Part shown: positions 16,452 through 23,713 of the stretch, piece after piece
How positions within the stretch are numbered: position 1 is the stretch's first letter
How the letters are laid out: each line of letters starts with the position of its first letter
Assembly: GCF_003955715.1 (NCBI RefSeq)
Contig: NZ_CP034463.1
Coordinates: forward strand, 868,001-932,000
Reading direction: 5' to 3'
Length of the DNA: 64,000 bases
DNA from: Streptomyces aquilus
GTDB lineage: Bacteria; Actinomycetota; Actinomycetes; Streptomycetales; Streptomycetaceae
The notes under the pieces: generated by a model
What the model saw: only the letters and a program-made list of their open reading frames with translations
Databases searched by the model: none
Told to the model about the DNA's origin: nothing
Program-made: the position numbers and the translations under genes

Positions 16452-17024
16452 TCACGGGTTACGCGGGACCGCGGTCGGCGCGAGGCCCGCGAACACGATG
16501 CCGAGCATGCGGGAGCGCACCTCGTCGTCCAGCGGCGCGTGGGCGGCGGCGCGGGACGCACCGACCAACAGGGCGTAGACCTCGGGCAGTTCGACGTCGT
16601 CGCGTACCGCGCCGGCCTGTTGGGCGCGGTCGAGGAGTCCGCCCACCGCTCGGCGCAGGGCCTGCGCGGCTTCGGTGGCCCGGCTGTCGGCGGCGCCACC
16701 CGCCTCCGACAAGGCCTCCGCGAGGGCGATCTTCTTCGTCGCGTCGGCAACGAGATGCCGGAAGAAGCCGAAGAACGCCTCCCCCGGCTCCCGGGCGTCG
16801 AGCCGCGCCTCGGCCTCCGCCGTGAGCCGCTCGAAGTGCCGGACGAGCACGGCCTCCAACAGGGCGGCCTTGGTGGGGAAGTTCCGGAAGACGGTCGCGA
16901 TGCCGACCCCGGCGAGGCGCGCCACCTCCTCGGTGGACGCCGACTTTCCGCCGTGCCCGAAAACGTCCTCGGCGACATCGAGGACACGCTCACGATTGGC
17001 CTGCGCGTCAGCTCGCCGTGCCAT
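16452..17024 (-). CDS. TetR-family transcriptional repressor
   Basis: 190 residues from ATG 17024. The N-terminal TetR helix-turn-helix is clear (ANRERVLDVAEDVFGHGG, then TEEVARLAGVGIATVFRNFPTKAALLEAV), followed by an all-helical ligand domain. It is divergent from a SnoaL-like gene, and a double palindrome lies between them that probably binds this protein. By the usual TetR logic it represses both genes until a ligand binds. Confidence 0.95.
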   Translation of the reverse strand: MARRADAQANRERVLDVAEDVFGHGGKSASTEEVARLAGVGIATVFRNFPTKAALLEAVLVRHFERLTAEAEARLDAREPGEAFFGFFRHLVADATKKIALAEALSEAGGAADSRATEAAQALRRAVGGLLDRAQQAGAVRDDVELPEVYALLVGASRAAAHAPLDDEVRSRMLGIVFAGLAPTAVPRNP

Positions 17025-17056
17025 CCAACATCGCTTCCTCACAAGTCCGTTGACTA

Positions 17057-17096
17057 CCGGAGTGACGACTCCATATATTCGGAGTCGCCACTCCGG
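17057..17096. promoter_or_regulatory. Tandem TetR operator in divergent promoter
   Basis: Two copies of GGAGT-N4-ACTCC lie at 17059-17072 and 17081-17094, 22 bases apart centre to centre. They also form the arms of a larger inverted repeat: 17057-17072 and 17081-17096 match at 15 of 16 positions. The AT-rich spacer ATATATTC between them is the most likely -10 region, so a bound repressor would cover the promoter. Confidence 0.8.
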
Positions 17097-17128
17097 ATCA
17101 TAGCCGACCGCACGCCAGAGGAGAGCCC

Positions 17129-17596
17129 ATGTCCGAGGACCCCGAGCCCGAGCACCGCAGCCCGCGTGACGTCTTCCTCGCCCTGGTGAACGGTGTCGCG
17201 GAGGGCCGCTGGGAGGAACTCCCCGAGCTCTACGCCGAGCACACCGACGTCGTCCACCCCTTCCACCCCCTGCGCGCCCCGGCCCTGCGCACCCGCGAGG
17301 AACTGCGCGCACACTTCGCTCCCACGGGCACGGGCCCGCTCCTGATCCGCCGCCCGGCGAACATCACCATCCACGAGACCGCCGACCCCGAGGTCATCGT
17401 CGCGGAGTTCGAGTACCGGGGCCACGTCGCCGAGAGCGGCGAGGAGTTCGCCCTCCCCGGCATCTTCGTCCTACGGGTGCGCGACGGGCAGATCGTGAGT
17501 TCCCGCGACTACTTCGACCACCTCGCCGCGGCCAGGGTCCGCGGAGGCCTGGACCCGCTCTTCGCGGCGCTGCACAGCGCCGGCGAGACCGGATGA
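17129..17596 (+). CDS. SnoaL-like / NTF2-fold protein
   Basis: 155 residues. The cone-shaped NTF2 fold is suggested by DVFLALVNGVAEGRWEELPELYAE at the N terminus, the VVHPFHP segment, VIVAEFEYRGHV and the C-terminal VLRVRDGQIVSSRDYFDH, a standard SnoaL signature. Members are small enzymes (ketosteroid isomerase-like, cyclases) or ligand binders. It is divergent from and probably repressed by the TetR protein at 16452-17024. The substrate is unknown. Confidence 0.85.
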   Translation: MSEDPEPEHRSPRDVFLALVNGVAEGRWEELPELYAEHTDVVHPFHPLRAPALRTREELRAHFAPTGTGPLLIRRPANITIHETADPEVIVAEFEYRGHVAESGEEFALPGIFVLRVRDGQIVSSRDYFDHLAAARVRGGLDPLFAALHSAGETG

Positions 17597-17670
17597 CGGT
17601 CGGCAGCGCACACACCGGGGCCGGCCGTGACGGAAGGCTTTCACCCGTCGACCTCCAACAGGTCTGCCCT

Positions 17671-18702
17671 TCATCCGAGTTGCCGTAGGCGCGGCCGGTC
17701 CGCGAGTGCCTCCGGGTGGTCGGCCGCATAGTCCCGTACGACCGCTTCGAAGCTCGCGTCGGGCCTCAGGCCCAGGTGCGCGCCGCGGGTGTTGTCGAAG
17801 TCGGCGGGCCAGGAGGCCACGACGGACTCCACGAACGGATCGGGGCTGAACGTCACGAGGTCGGCGGTCTGCGGCCCGGCCAGCCGTCGCAGCGTGTCGA
17901 GCATGTCGGCGACCGAGACGGTGAGGGCGGGCACGTTGACGGGGGTCGCTCCCCGGATCCGGCCCGGCCCGTCGCCGTGCCCGGCTTCCGCGACGCACAG
18001 CAGGGCCTGGACCGTGGTCCGCGGGGAGGCCACGGCCAGGGTCAGCTCCGGGGCGACCGGGCAGACGGCCGGCCGGCCGGCGAGCGGCTCGCGGATGATC
18101 GCGGAGACGAAACCGGACGCGGCCGCGTTGGGCCGTCCCGGTCGTACCGCCACGGTCATCAGCCGGACCACGCGCCCGTCGACGTAGCCGCGGCGGCTCA
18201 TGTCCGCGATGAGGTGCTCGCACACCAACTTCTGCGTGCCGTAGCTCGATCGCGGTGTGGGCAGGGTCGTCTCGCTGACCGGCTGAGAGAGGTCCCCCGC
18301 GGCGGGCCGGCCGTAGACGGCGATGCTGCTCGTGAACACCACCCGTACCGTCGGGCCGCCCGTCGCCGACTGCGTCCGCGCCGCATCGAGCAGGGCCCGG
18401 GTGGCGTCCACGTTGACGCGCATACCGAGGTCGAAGTCGGCCTCGCACTCGGCGGACACCGCCGCGGCGAGATGGAACACCACGTCCACCGGCTCGGCGA
18501 ACACCTCGGCGAGGCGGTCGACCAGGTCGCCGGTCACCACCTGCGCCAGCGCGTCAGCGGTCGGCTCCTCGTCGGGCGGAGCCACCCGATCGACCAGCAC
18601 CAGCCGACTGATCGGTACCCCGCTGAACGACCGGCCGCGCAGGAGTTCCCTGACCAGCAGGCGTCCCACGAACCCGGACGCGCCCGTCACGACGATCCTC
18701 AC
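17671..18702 (-). CDS. denD: NAD-dependent epimerase/dehydratase, D-erythronate dehydrogenase (DenD)-like
   Basis: 343 residues from GTG 18702 with GGGGGAGAGG upstream. An extended short-chain dehydrogenase fold is shown by the NAD motif GASGFVG (residues 7-13) and the catalytic triad with SSIAVYG and YGTQK. DenD enzymes oxidise D-erythronate in the tetronate catabolic pathway. The overall match (FHLAAAVSAECEADFDLGMRVN, RLMTVAVRPGRPNAAASGF) fits that subfamily well, but no kinase or aldolase of the pathway is adjacent, so the in vivo substrate is not secure. Confidence 0.8.
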   Translation of the reverse strand: MRIVVTGASGFVGRLLVRELLRGRSFSGVPISRLVLVDRVAPPDEEPTADALAQVVTGDLVDRLAEVFAEPVDVVFHLAAAVSAECEADFDLGMRVNVDATRALLDAARTQSATGGPTVRVVFTSSIAVYGRPAAGDLSQPVSETTLPTPRSSYGTQKLVCEHLIADMSRRGYVDGRVVRLMTVAVRPGRPNAAASGFVSAIIREPLAGRPAVCPVAPELTLAVASPRTTVQALLCVAEAGHGDGPGRIRGATPVNVPALTVSVADMLDTLRRLAGPQTADLVTFSPDPFVESVVASWPADFDNTRGAHLGLRPDASFEAVVRDYAADHPEALADRPRLRQLG

Positions 18703-18916
18703 TCGCCTCTCCCCCTCACCAGACGGTCGGCGGCTCACACGATGGCCCACCCCGTCGCCGGTCCGCCAGTGCGCCCGAGGCGATACGTACGTCAGAGCGA
18801 TGCGCGCGGCGCGAACGGGTGGACTCGTACGGTGGGCGCCCGTACGGACAACCCTCGCTCACGGCGCGGATGGTGACGTGACTGCCTCGCCCCAGACCTG
18901 GAAGAGGCACCGAGAC

Positions 18917-20113
18917 GTGAGACGACGTATCCCCGCCCGCCGTGCCCTCGCCGCGGCGCTGCTCGTGGCGTCCCTGCTGACCCCGCTGGCGGCGGCCCCC
19001 GCCACCGCCGCCCAGGCGCCCCGCAGCAGCGCTGGTGACGACTGTCCCCCGCACGAACTCGACCCGAAGCTGGCCGCCCGGCTCGACGCGGCCATCGAGA
19101 AGGTCCGCCGGCAGGCCGGCATCCCCGGTGTCGTCGCCGGGCTGTGGATGCCGGGCAAGGGCAGCTACGTCCGCGCCACCGGCGTCGCCGACAAGGCCAC
19201 CGGCCGGCCGATGACCTCGGACGTGTTCGTGCGCATCGGCAGCGAGACCAAGACGTTCACGGTCACCGCGCTGCTCGAACTCGTCGACGACGGCCTGATC
19301 GGGCTCGACGACCCGATCTCCCGTTACGTCCACGGCGTGCCCCGAGGGCATCGGATCACGCTGCGCCAGCTCGCCGAGATGCGCAGCGGCCTCTACCCCT
19401 ACACCGCCGACGCTGACTTCCAGCACGATCTGCTGAGCGACCCGACGCGGTTCTTCACCCCGCGGGAGGTCCTGGCGTACGGCTTCAAGCACAAGAACAC
19501 CTTCGCGCCGGGCGAGAAGTTCGAGTACTCCAACACCAACCTCGTGCTCCTCGGTCTGGTGGTGGAGAAGGTCAGCGGGCGGCCCCTGGCGGACTTCCTG
19601 GAGGAGCGGGTGCTGCGGCCCGCCCGGCTGTCCCGCACACTGCTCCCGCGAGGCTTCGAGTTCCCGCGGCCGCATCCGCGCGGCTACACCAACCAGACGC
19701 TGACCGGTGAGGTCGCCGACAGCACGGACTGGAACCCCAGTTGGGCCTGGGCGGCCGGGGCGATGATCTCCGACCTGCACGACCTGCGCCGCTGGGCGAA
19801 GATCGTCGCCACCGGGACGCTGCTACGGCCCGAGACCCAGGCACAACGGCTGAAGATGCTCCCCACCGGCTTCCCCGGCACCAACTACGGCCTGGGCATC
19901 TTCGAGAGCGGCGGCTGGATCGGGCACAACGGGTCCATCCCCGGATACGAGACGGTCACCGTCTACCTGCCCGCGAAGAAGGCCACCCTGGTACTGATGA
20001 TCAACACCGACATCTTCTCCCAGGGCCAGGAGCCGTCCACCCTGCTCGCCCGGGCGATCACCGAGATCGTGACGCCGGACCACGTGTACGCCCGTCCGAT
20101 CCCCCCGAGGTAG
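18917..20113 (+). CDS. Secreted serine hydrolase, D-Ala-D-Ala carboxypeptidase/beta-lactamase family (S12)
   Basis: 398 residues from GTG 18917; the signal peptide RRALAAALLVASLLTPLAAA follows at once and cleaves near ATAAQA. The active-site set of class C/S12 enzymes is complete: SxxK as SETK in GSETKTF, YxN as YSN, and HxG as HNG in IGHNGSIPG. It acts outside the membrane on peptidoglycan stem peptides or related amide/ester substrates. The GTG has only GAAGAGG ~10 bases upstream as a binding site, so the start is moderately sure. A second family member follows 45 bases later. Confidence 0.88.
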   Translation: MRRRIPARRALAAALLVASLLTPLAAAPATAAQAPRSSAGDDCPPHELDPKLAARLDAAIEKVRRQAGIPGVVAGLWMPGKGSYVRATGVADKATGRPMTSDVFVRIGSETKTFTVTALLELVDDGLIGLDDPISRYVHGVPRGHRITLRQLAEMRSGLYPYTADADFQHDLLSDPTRFFTPREVLAYGFKHKNTFAPGEKFEYSNTNLVLLGLVVEKVSGRPLADFLEERVLRPARLSRTLLPRGFEFPRPHPRGYTNQTLTGEVADSTDWNPSWAWAAGAMISDLHDLRRWAKIVATGTLLRPETQAQRLKMLPTGFPGTNYGLGIFESGGWIGHNGSIPGYETVTVYLPAKKATLVLMINTDIFSQGQEPSTLLARAITEIVTPDHVYARPIPPR

Positions 20114-20158
20114 CGGGCAGCGCGCGACAGACGGCGGCGGGCGTCTTTCAATGGAGGA

Positions 20159-21703
20159 GTGAACACTCTTGGGTGGATCACCGCAGCCGGGTTGTCGGCG
20201 CTGCTGGGCGCCGCCGCACCAGGACCCTCGCCGCCCCCTCCGCAGCCCCCGCCCCAGCTCGACGACGCGGAGGTGCAGCGGGCCGTCGACCAGCTGGACG
20301 GTGTGGTCGAGGCGGCCATGAAACGCACCGGGACCCCGGGCGTGGCCGTCGCCGTGGTGCATGACGGCAAGGTGATCCATCTCAAGGGCTACGGGGTCCG
20401 CAAGGCCGGCGAGAAGGCCGCCGTCGACGCCGACACCGTCTTCCAGCTGGCGTCCGTGTCGAAGCCGATCGCCTCCACCGTCGTCGCCGGCGCGGTCGGT
20501 GTGGACGGCTGGGCCGAGCCGGTCGCCCCGAACGTGCCGGACTTCCGGCTGAAGGACCCGTGGGTCACCTCCCATGTGACGGTCGCCGACCTCTTCTCGC
20601 ACCGCAGTGGCCTGCCCGACCACGCCGGGGATCTGCTGGAGGACCTCGGCTACGACCGCGACTACATCCTGTCCCACCTGCGCTACGAGCCGCTGACCCC
20701 GTTCCGCGCGAGCTACGCCTACACCAACTTCGGTCTGACGGCCGCCGCCCAGGCCGTCGCCGACGAGAAGGGCGTGTCCTGGGAGAAGCTCGCCGCCGAC
20801 ACCCTCTACAAGCCGGCCGGCATGGAGTCCACCAGTTCCCGCTTCGAGGACTACGCGAAGGCCGAGGACCGGGCCTGGGGCCACGTCAAGGACGCCGACG
20901 GCGACTGGAAGGCCGAGTCCGTACGCGATCCCGACGCGCAGTCCCCCGCCGGCGGCGTCAGCTCCAGCGCCCGGGACATGGCGCGGTGGCTGCGGCTCCA
21001 GCTCGGCGAGGGCAAGCTGGACGGCAAGCAGATCATCGACGCCGAGGCCCTGGAACGCACCCACTGGCCCGAGGCGGTCGCCAGTCCACCGCACGCCGCG
21101 GCCGGCCGGACCGGCTTCTACGGCCTGGGCTGGAACGTGAGTTACGACGACGAGGGCCGCCTCAGGCTCTCGCACACCGGGGCGTTCGCGCTCGGCGCGC
21201 ACACCAACGTCACGATGCTGCCCGGCGAGGAGCTCGGCATCGTCGTCCTCACCAACACCGCACCGGCCGGGGTCGCCGACGCCGTGGCCCTGGACTTCTT
21301 CGACATCGCGCAGACCGGGAAGGTCAGCCGCGACTGGATCCCGCTCGTGGACGGTCTGTACCAGCAGCAGGAGGACGCGGGCCGGTCGAAGACCGACTAC
21401 GCCCACCCGCCCTCCGGTGCCGCGCCCGCGAAGGCGGCCGACACCTACACCGGCACATACGCGAGCGACTACTACGGACGGGCGCAGGTCGTCGCCGACG
21501 CCAAGGGCCGGCTGACGCTGCGGCTGGGCCCGGAGCCCCAGTCGTACCGGCTCACGCACTACGACGGCGACACGTTCAGCTTCGAGACGGCCGGCGAGAA
21601 CGCGGTCGGCCGGACCGGCGTCACCTTCGATCCGGGCAGGAAGACCTTCACCGTCGAGTACCTCGATGCCGAGGGCCTGGGCACCTTCACTCGGGCCGAC
21701 TAG
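20159..21703 (+). CDS. Serine hydrolase (S12/beta-lactamase family) with C-terminal beta domain
   Basis: 514 residues if read from GTG 20159, which directly abuts GGAGGA; TTG 20168 has the better 9-base spacing and would remove three residues. The N terminus is hydrophobic and Pro-rich (PPPPQPPPQ), consistent with export. Active-site motifs are SVSK, YTN and HTG. A C-terminal domain from about residue 410 (YTGTYASDYYGRAQVV onward) resembles the DUF3471 lipocalin-like domain often attached to these enzymes. It follows another S12 protein on the same strand, and its last 17 bases overlap the convergent AraC gene. Confidence 0.88.
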   Translation: MNTLGWITAAGLSALLGAAAPGPSPPPPQPPPQLDDAEVQRAVDQLDGVVEAAMKRTGTPGVAVAVVHDGKVIHLKGYGVRKAGEKAAVDADTVFQLASVSKPIASTVVAGAVGVDGWAEPVAPNVPDFRLKDPWVTSHVTVADLFSHRSGLPDHAGDLLEDLGYDRDYILSHLRYEPLTPFRASYAYTNFGLTAAAQAVADEKGVSWEKLAADTLYKPAGMESTSSRFEDYAKAEDRAWGHVKDADGDWKAESVRDPDAQSPAGGVSSSARDMARWLRLQLGEGKLDGKQIIDAEALERTHWPEAVASPPHAAAGRTGFYGLGWNVSYDDEGRLRLSHTGAFALGAHTNVTMLPGEELGIVVLTNTAPAGVADAVALDFFDIAQTGKVSRDWIPLVDGLYQQQEDAGRSKTDYAHPPSGAAPAKAADTYTGTYASDYYGRAQVVADAKGRLTLRLGPEPQSYRLTHYDGDTFSFETAGENAVGRTGVTFDPGRKTFTVEYLDAEGLGTFTRAD

Positions 21704-22502
21704 ACGGGCCGGGCGCTCCCCCGCTCGCCGCCTGCCGCACCGCCCGTGGTGAGGCGCCCAGTTCCTTGCGGCAGGTCTTGTTGAAGGCCTGGAGGTCGGG
21801 GATGCCGACGGCGGCCGCGATCGCCGGAATGGCCAGGGTGGAGGCGTTGAGGAGGTGCCGGGCGCGCGCCATGCGCCGGTGTCTGATGTAGCCGACGACC
21901 GTGTACCCGGTGTCCTCGCGGAACAACCGGGTGAGGTGGGTGTGCGAGACACCGGCGGCGCGGGCGACGGCCGGGATGGTCAGGGGCCCGGCCAGGTGTT
22001 CCTCGATGTGTGCCATGGCGGTCCGCAGCGCGGGGTGCCGGGGGCTCGGGCTGTTCTCGGCGGAGCCGGTCAGGGTGGTCGTGCGCCACAGCACGGTCCA
22101 CAGTTCCGCCGAGGCGCGCAGCGGGGACTGCGCGATCGCCGCGACCGTCTGCCGCAGCAGCCCGCTCAGCGCGGTCGCGTCGGCTCCGGTGTCCTGCATC
22201 GCCGGAAGCCGGCGCCGCTCGCCCTCGCCCGGCAGCCGGAAGTGGGCGTACAGGTGCTCGCAGCGCGGGGCGTCGTAGTGGAAGTGCACCTCGGTGTCGG
22301 GCGGGACCAGGCTCAGATGCCCCGGCCGGATGGGATGCGACACCCCGCCGAACTCCAAGGTGCCGGAGTAGCCGTAGAGATGGAGCTGCCACAGCCGGGG
22401 CAGCCGGAACACCTCGTGCGGCCCGGCCGCGCCGTGCACGCCCACACCGGCGTTCGCCACCTGGGGCGGGAGATCCAGGGCCAGTTCCACGTCGTGCCGC
22501 AT
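21687..22502 (-). CDS. AraC-family transcriptional regulator
   Basis: 271 residues from ATG 22502. An N-terminal cupin-like effector-binding domain (PHEVFRLPRLWQLHLYGYSG, LVPPDTEVHFHYDAPR) is followed by two helix-turn-helix units in the last 100 residues (LTIPAVARAAGVSHTHLTRLF; IPAIAAAVGIPDLQAFNK). It is divergent from the phytanoyl-CoA dioxygenase operon with a 70-base gap, so that operon is its likely target. Confidence 0.92.
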   Translation of the reverse strand: MRHDVELALDLPPQVANAGVGVHGAAGPHEVFRLPRLWQLHLYGYSGTLEFGGVSHPIRPGHLSLVPPDTEVHFHYDAPRCEHLYAHFRLPGEGERRRLPAMQDTGADATALSGLLRQTVAAIAQSPLRASAELWTVLWRTTTLTGSAENSPSPRHPALRTAMAHIEEHLAGPLTIPAVARAAGVSHTHLTRLFREDTGYTVVGYIRHRRMARARHLLNASTLAIPAIAAAVGIPDLQAFNKTCRKELGASPRAVRQAASGGAPGPSSRPE

Positions 22503-22572
22503 GGTGGAAAATTACCAGTGGTCGTCGATTACAGCCCATTGCGAGAGCTACATCCGATCCTAGGCTCGCCGT

Positions 22573-23391
22573 ATGTCAACCACACCTCAGCTGCTGAGCA
22601 GCGTCCAGGTGGCGCGGTTCGTGGCGCACGGTTTCCTGCGTCTCGACGGCGTCGTACCGGCGGAGATGAACACGGAGGCGCTGGGCGTCTTCGCCGGGGA
22701 TCTGCCCGTCGTGCCGTACGGCACACCCGTGCCGAAGGCGTTCCCCGAGGACTCGTTCGCCCGCAGGCTCGTCGAACTGCCCTCCGTGGCCGGGGCGTTG
22801 CGCAGCCTGGTCGGCCCCGACCCGACCGTCGACCACCACTTCGTGCACACGCGCCAGCCGCACGAGGGCAGCGCACAGCCACTGCACGCCGACGCCCTCA
22901 TCGACGTGCGCCCGGACGCCTTCGACGTGCAGCTCATGTACTACCCGCAGGACGTCACCGCGGACATGGGCGGCACCCTCGTCGTGCCGGGCAGCCATCT
23001 GCGCCGGATCAACGAGTCCGACACCGGCCGCTACCAGAACCTGCTCGGCCAGACCCGGCTGACCTGCACCGCAGGCACGGTCATGCTGCTGCACCACGGC
23101 ATCTGGCACGGCGGGCGGCGCAACGACAGCGACACCGTCCGCCACATGTACAAGATCCGCTTCAACCCGACCGTGCCGCAGGTGCGCTTGTGGGACGTGA
23201 CGGATCTGAACTCCCCTGCCGTGTCGGAGGAGTTGGGGCGTACCTTCCCCTGGTACGAGGGCGCCACCGGCCGACTGGAGATCCACAACCGGATCCAGCT
23301 GTGGCGCACCCTGAGCGGCGACGCCGACTTCGACATCGACTACTGGGCCACCCGTATCGCCAACCGGCCCGCCCTGAGGAGCCAGGCATGA
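22573..23391 (+). CDS. Phytanoyl-CoA dioxygenase (PhyH) family oxygenase
   Basis: 272 residues. The Fe(II)/2-oxoglutarate dioxygenase double-stranded beta-helix is recognisable by the metal motif HADALID (HxD) and the distal His in MLLHHGIWHGG, with the Arg for 2-oxoglutarate a few residues later (RHMYKIRF). Such enzymes hydroxylate lipids, amino acids or natural products in the cytoplasm. It is divergent from an AraC regulator and translationally coupled (ATGA) to a 103-residue protein of unknown function. The substrate is not evident. Confidence 0.88.
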   Translation: MSTTPQLLSSVQVARFVAHGFLRLDGVVPAEMNTEALGVFAGDLPVVPYGTPVPKAFPEDSFARRLVELPSVAGALRSLVGPDPTVDHHFVHTRQPHEGSAQPLHADALIDVRPDAFDVQLMYYPQDVTADMGGTLVVPGSHLRRINESDTGRYQNLLGQTRLTCTAGTVMLLHHGIWHGGRRNDSDTVRHMYKIRFNPTVPQVRLWDVTDLNSPAVSEELGRTFPWYEGATGRLEIHNRIQLWRTLSGDADFDIDYWATRIANRPALRSQA

Positions 23392-23699
23392 CCCTCGCGG
23401 AACACGAGACGACCCGGATTCCCGCGGGCGTCACCCGGCAGCAGGTCCTCGTCCTGTACCTGTCCACGTCCGCGCTCGACGCGCAGGTGGTCGGCTGGGC
23501 CCGCTACGACGGCACCGGCACCACCCGCCCCACCACCGGCGACAGCGACGAACCTCCGTACGCCACCGGCGTCGCCGCGCTGGAGGACGGCTGGCGGCTG
23601 TTCCAGGCCGCCCAGCTCATCCCGCCCTATCCGGGCGCGGAGCACGAAACGTCGTTCCTCAAGCACGAGTTCTTCTTCGAGAAGCTCGTTCAGCTGTAG
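23388..23699 (+). CDS. Small protein of unknown function coupled to PhyH oxygenase
   Basis: 103 residues; ATG 23388 overlaps the TGA of the dioxygenase gene. I do not recognise a family. Visible features: IPAGVTRQQVLVLYLSTS at residues ~11-28, a Gly/Thr-rich polar middle, and an aromatic C terminus SFLKHEFFFEKLVQL. There is no signal peptide or membrane segment. Its strict coupling suggests it works with the oxygenase, perhaps as a partner subunit; that is inference. Confidence 0.75.
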   Translation: MTLAEHETTRIPAGVTRQQVLVLYLSTSALDAQVVGWARYDGTGTTRPTTGDSDEPPYATGVAALEDGWRLFQAAQLIPPYPGAEHETSFLKHEFFFEKLVQL

Positions 23700-23713
23700 G
23701 CGCTGAGGGGTCG

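Noticed and set aside
18323..18916. Upstream extension of the serine hydrolase frame
   Set aside because: The extension overlaps the DenD-like gene on the other strand; the signal peptide begins right after GTG 18917.
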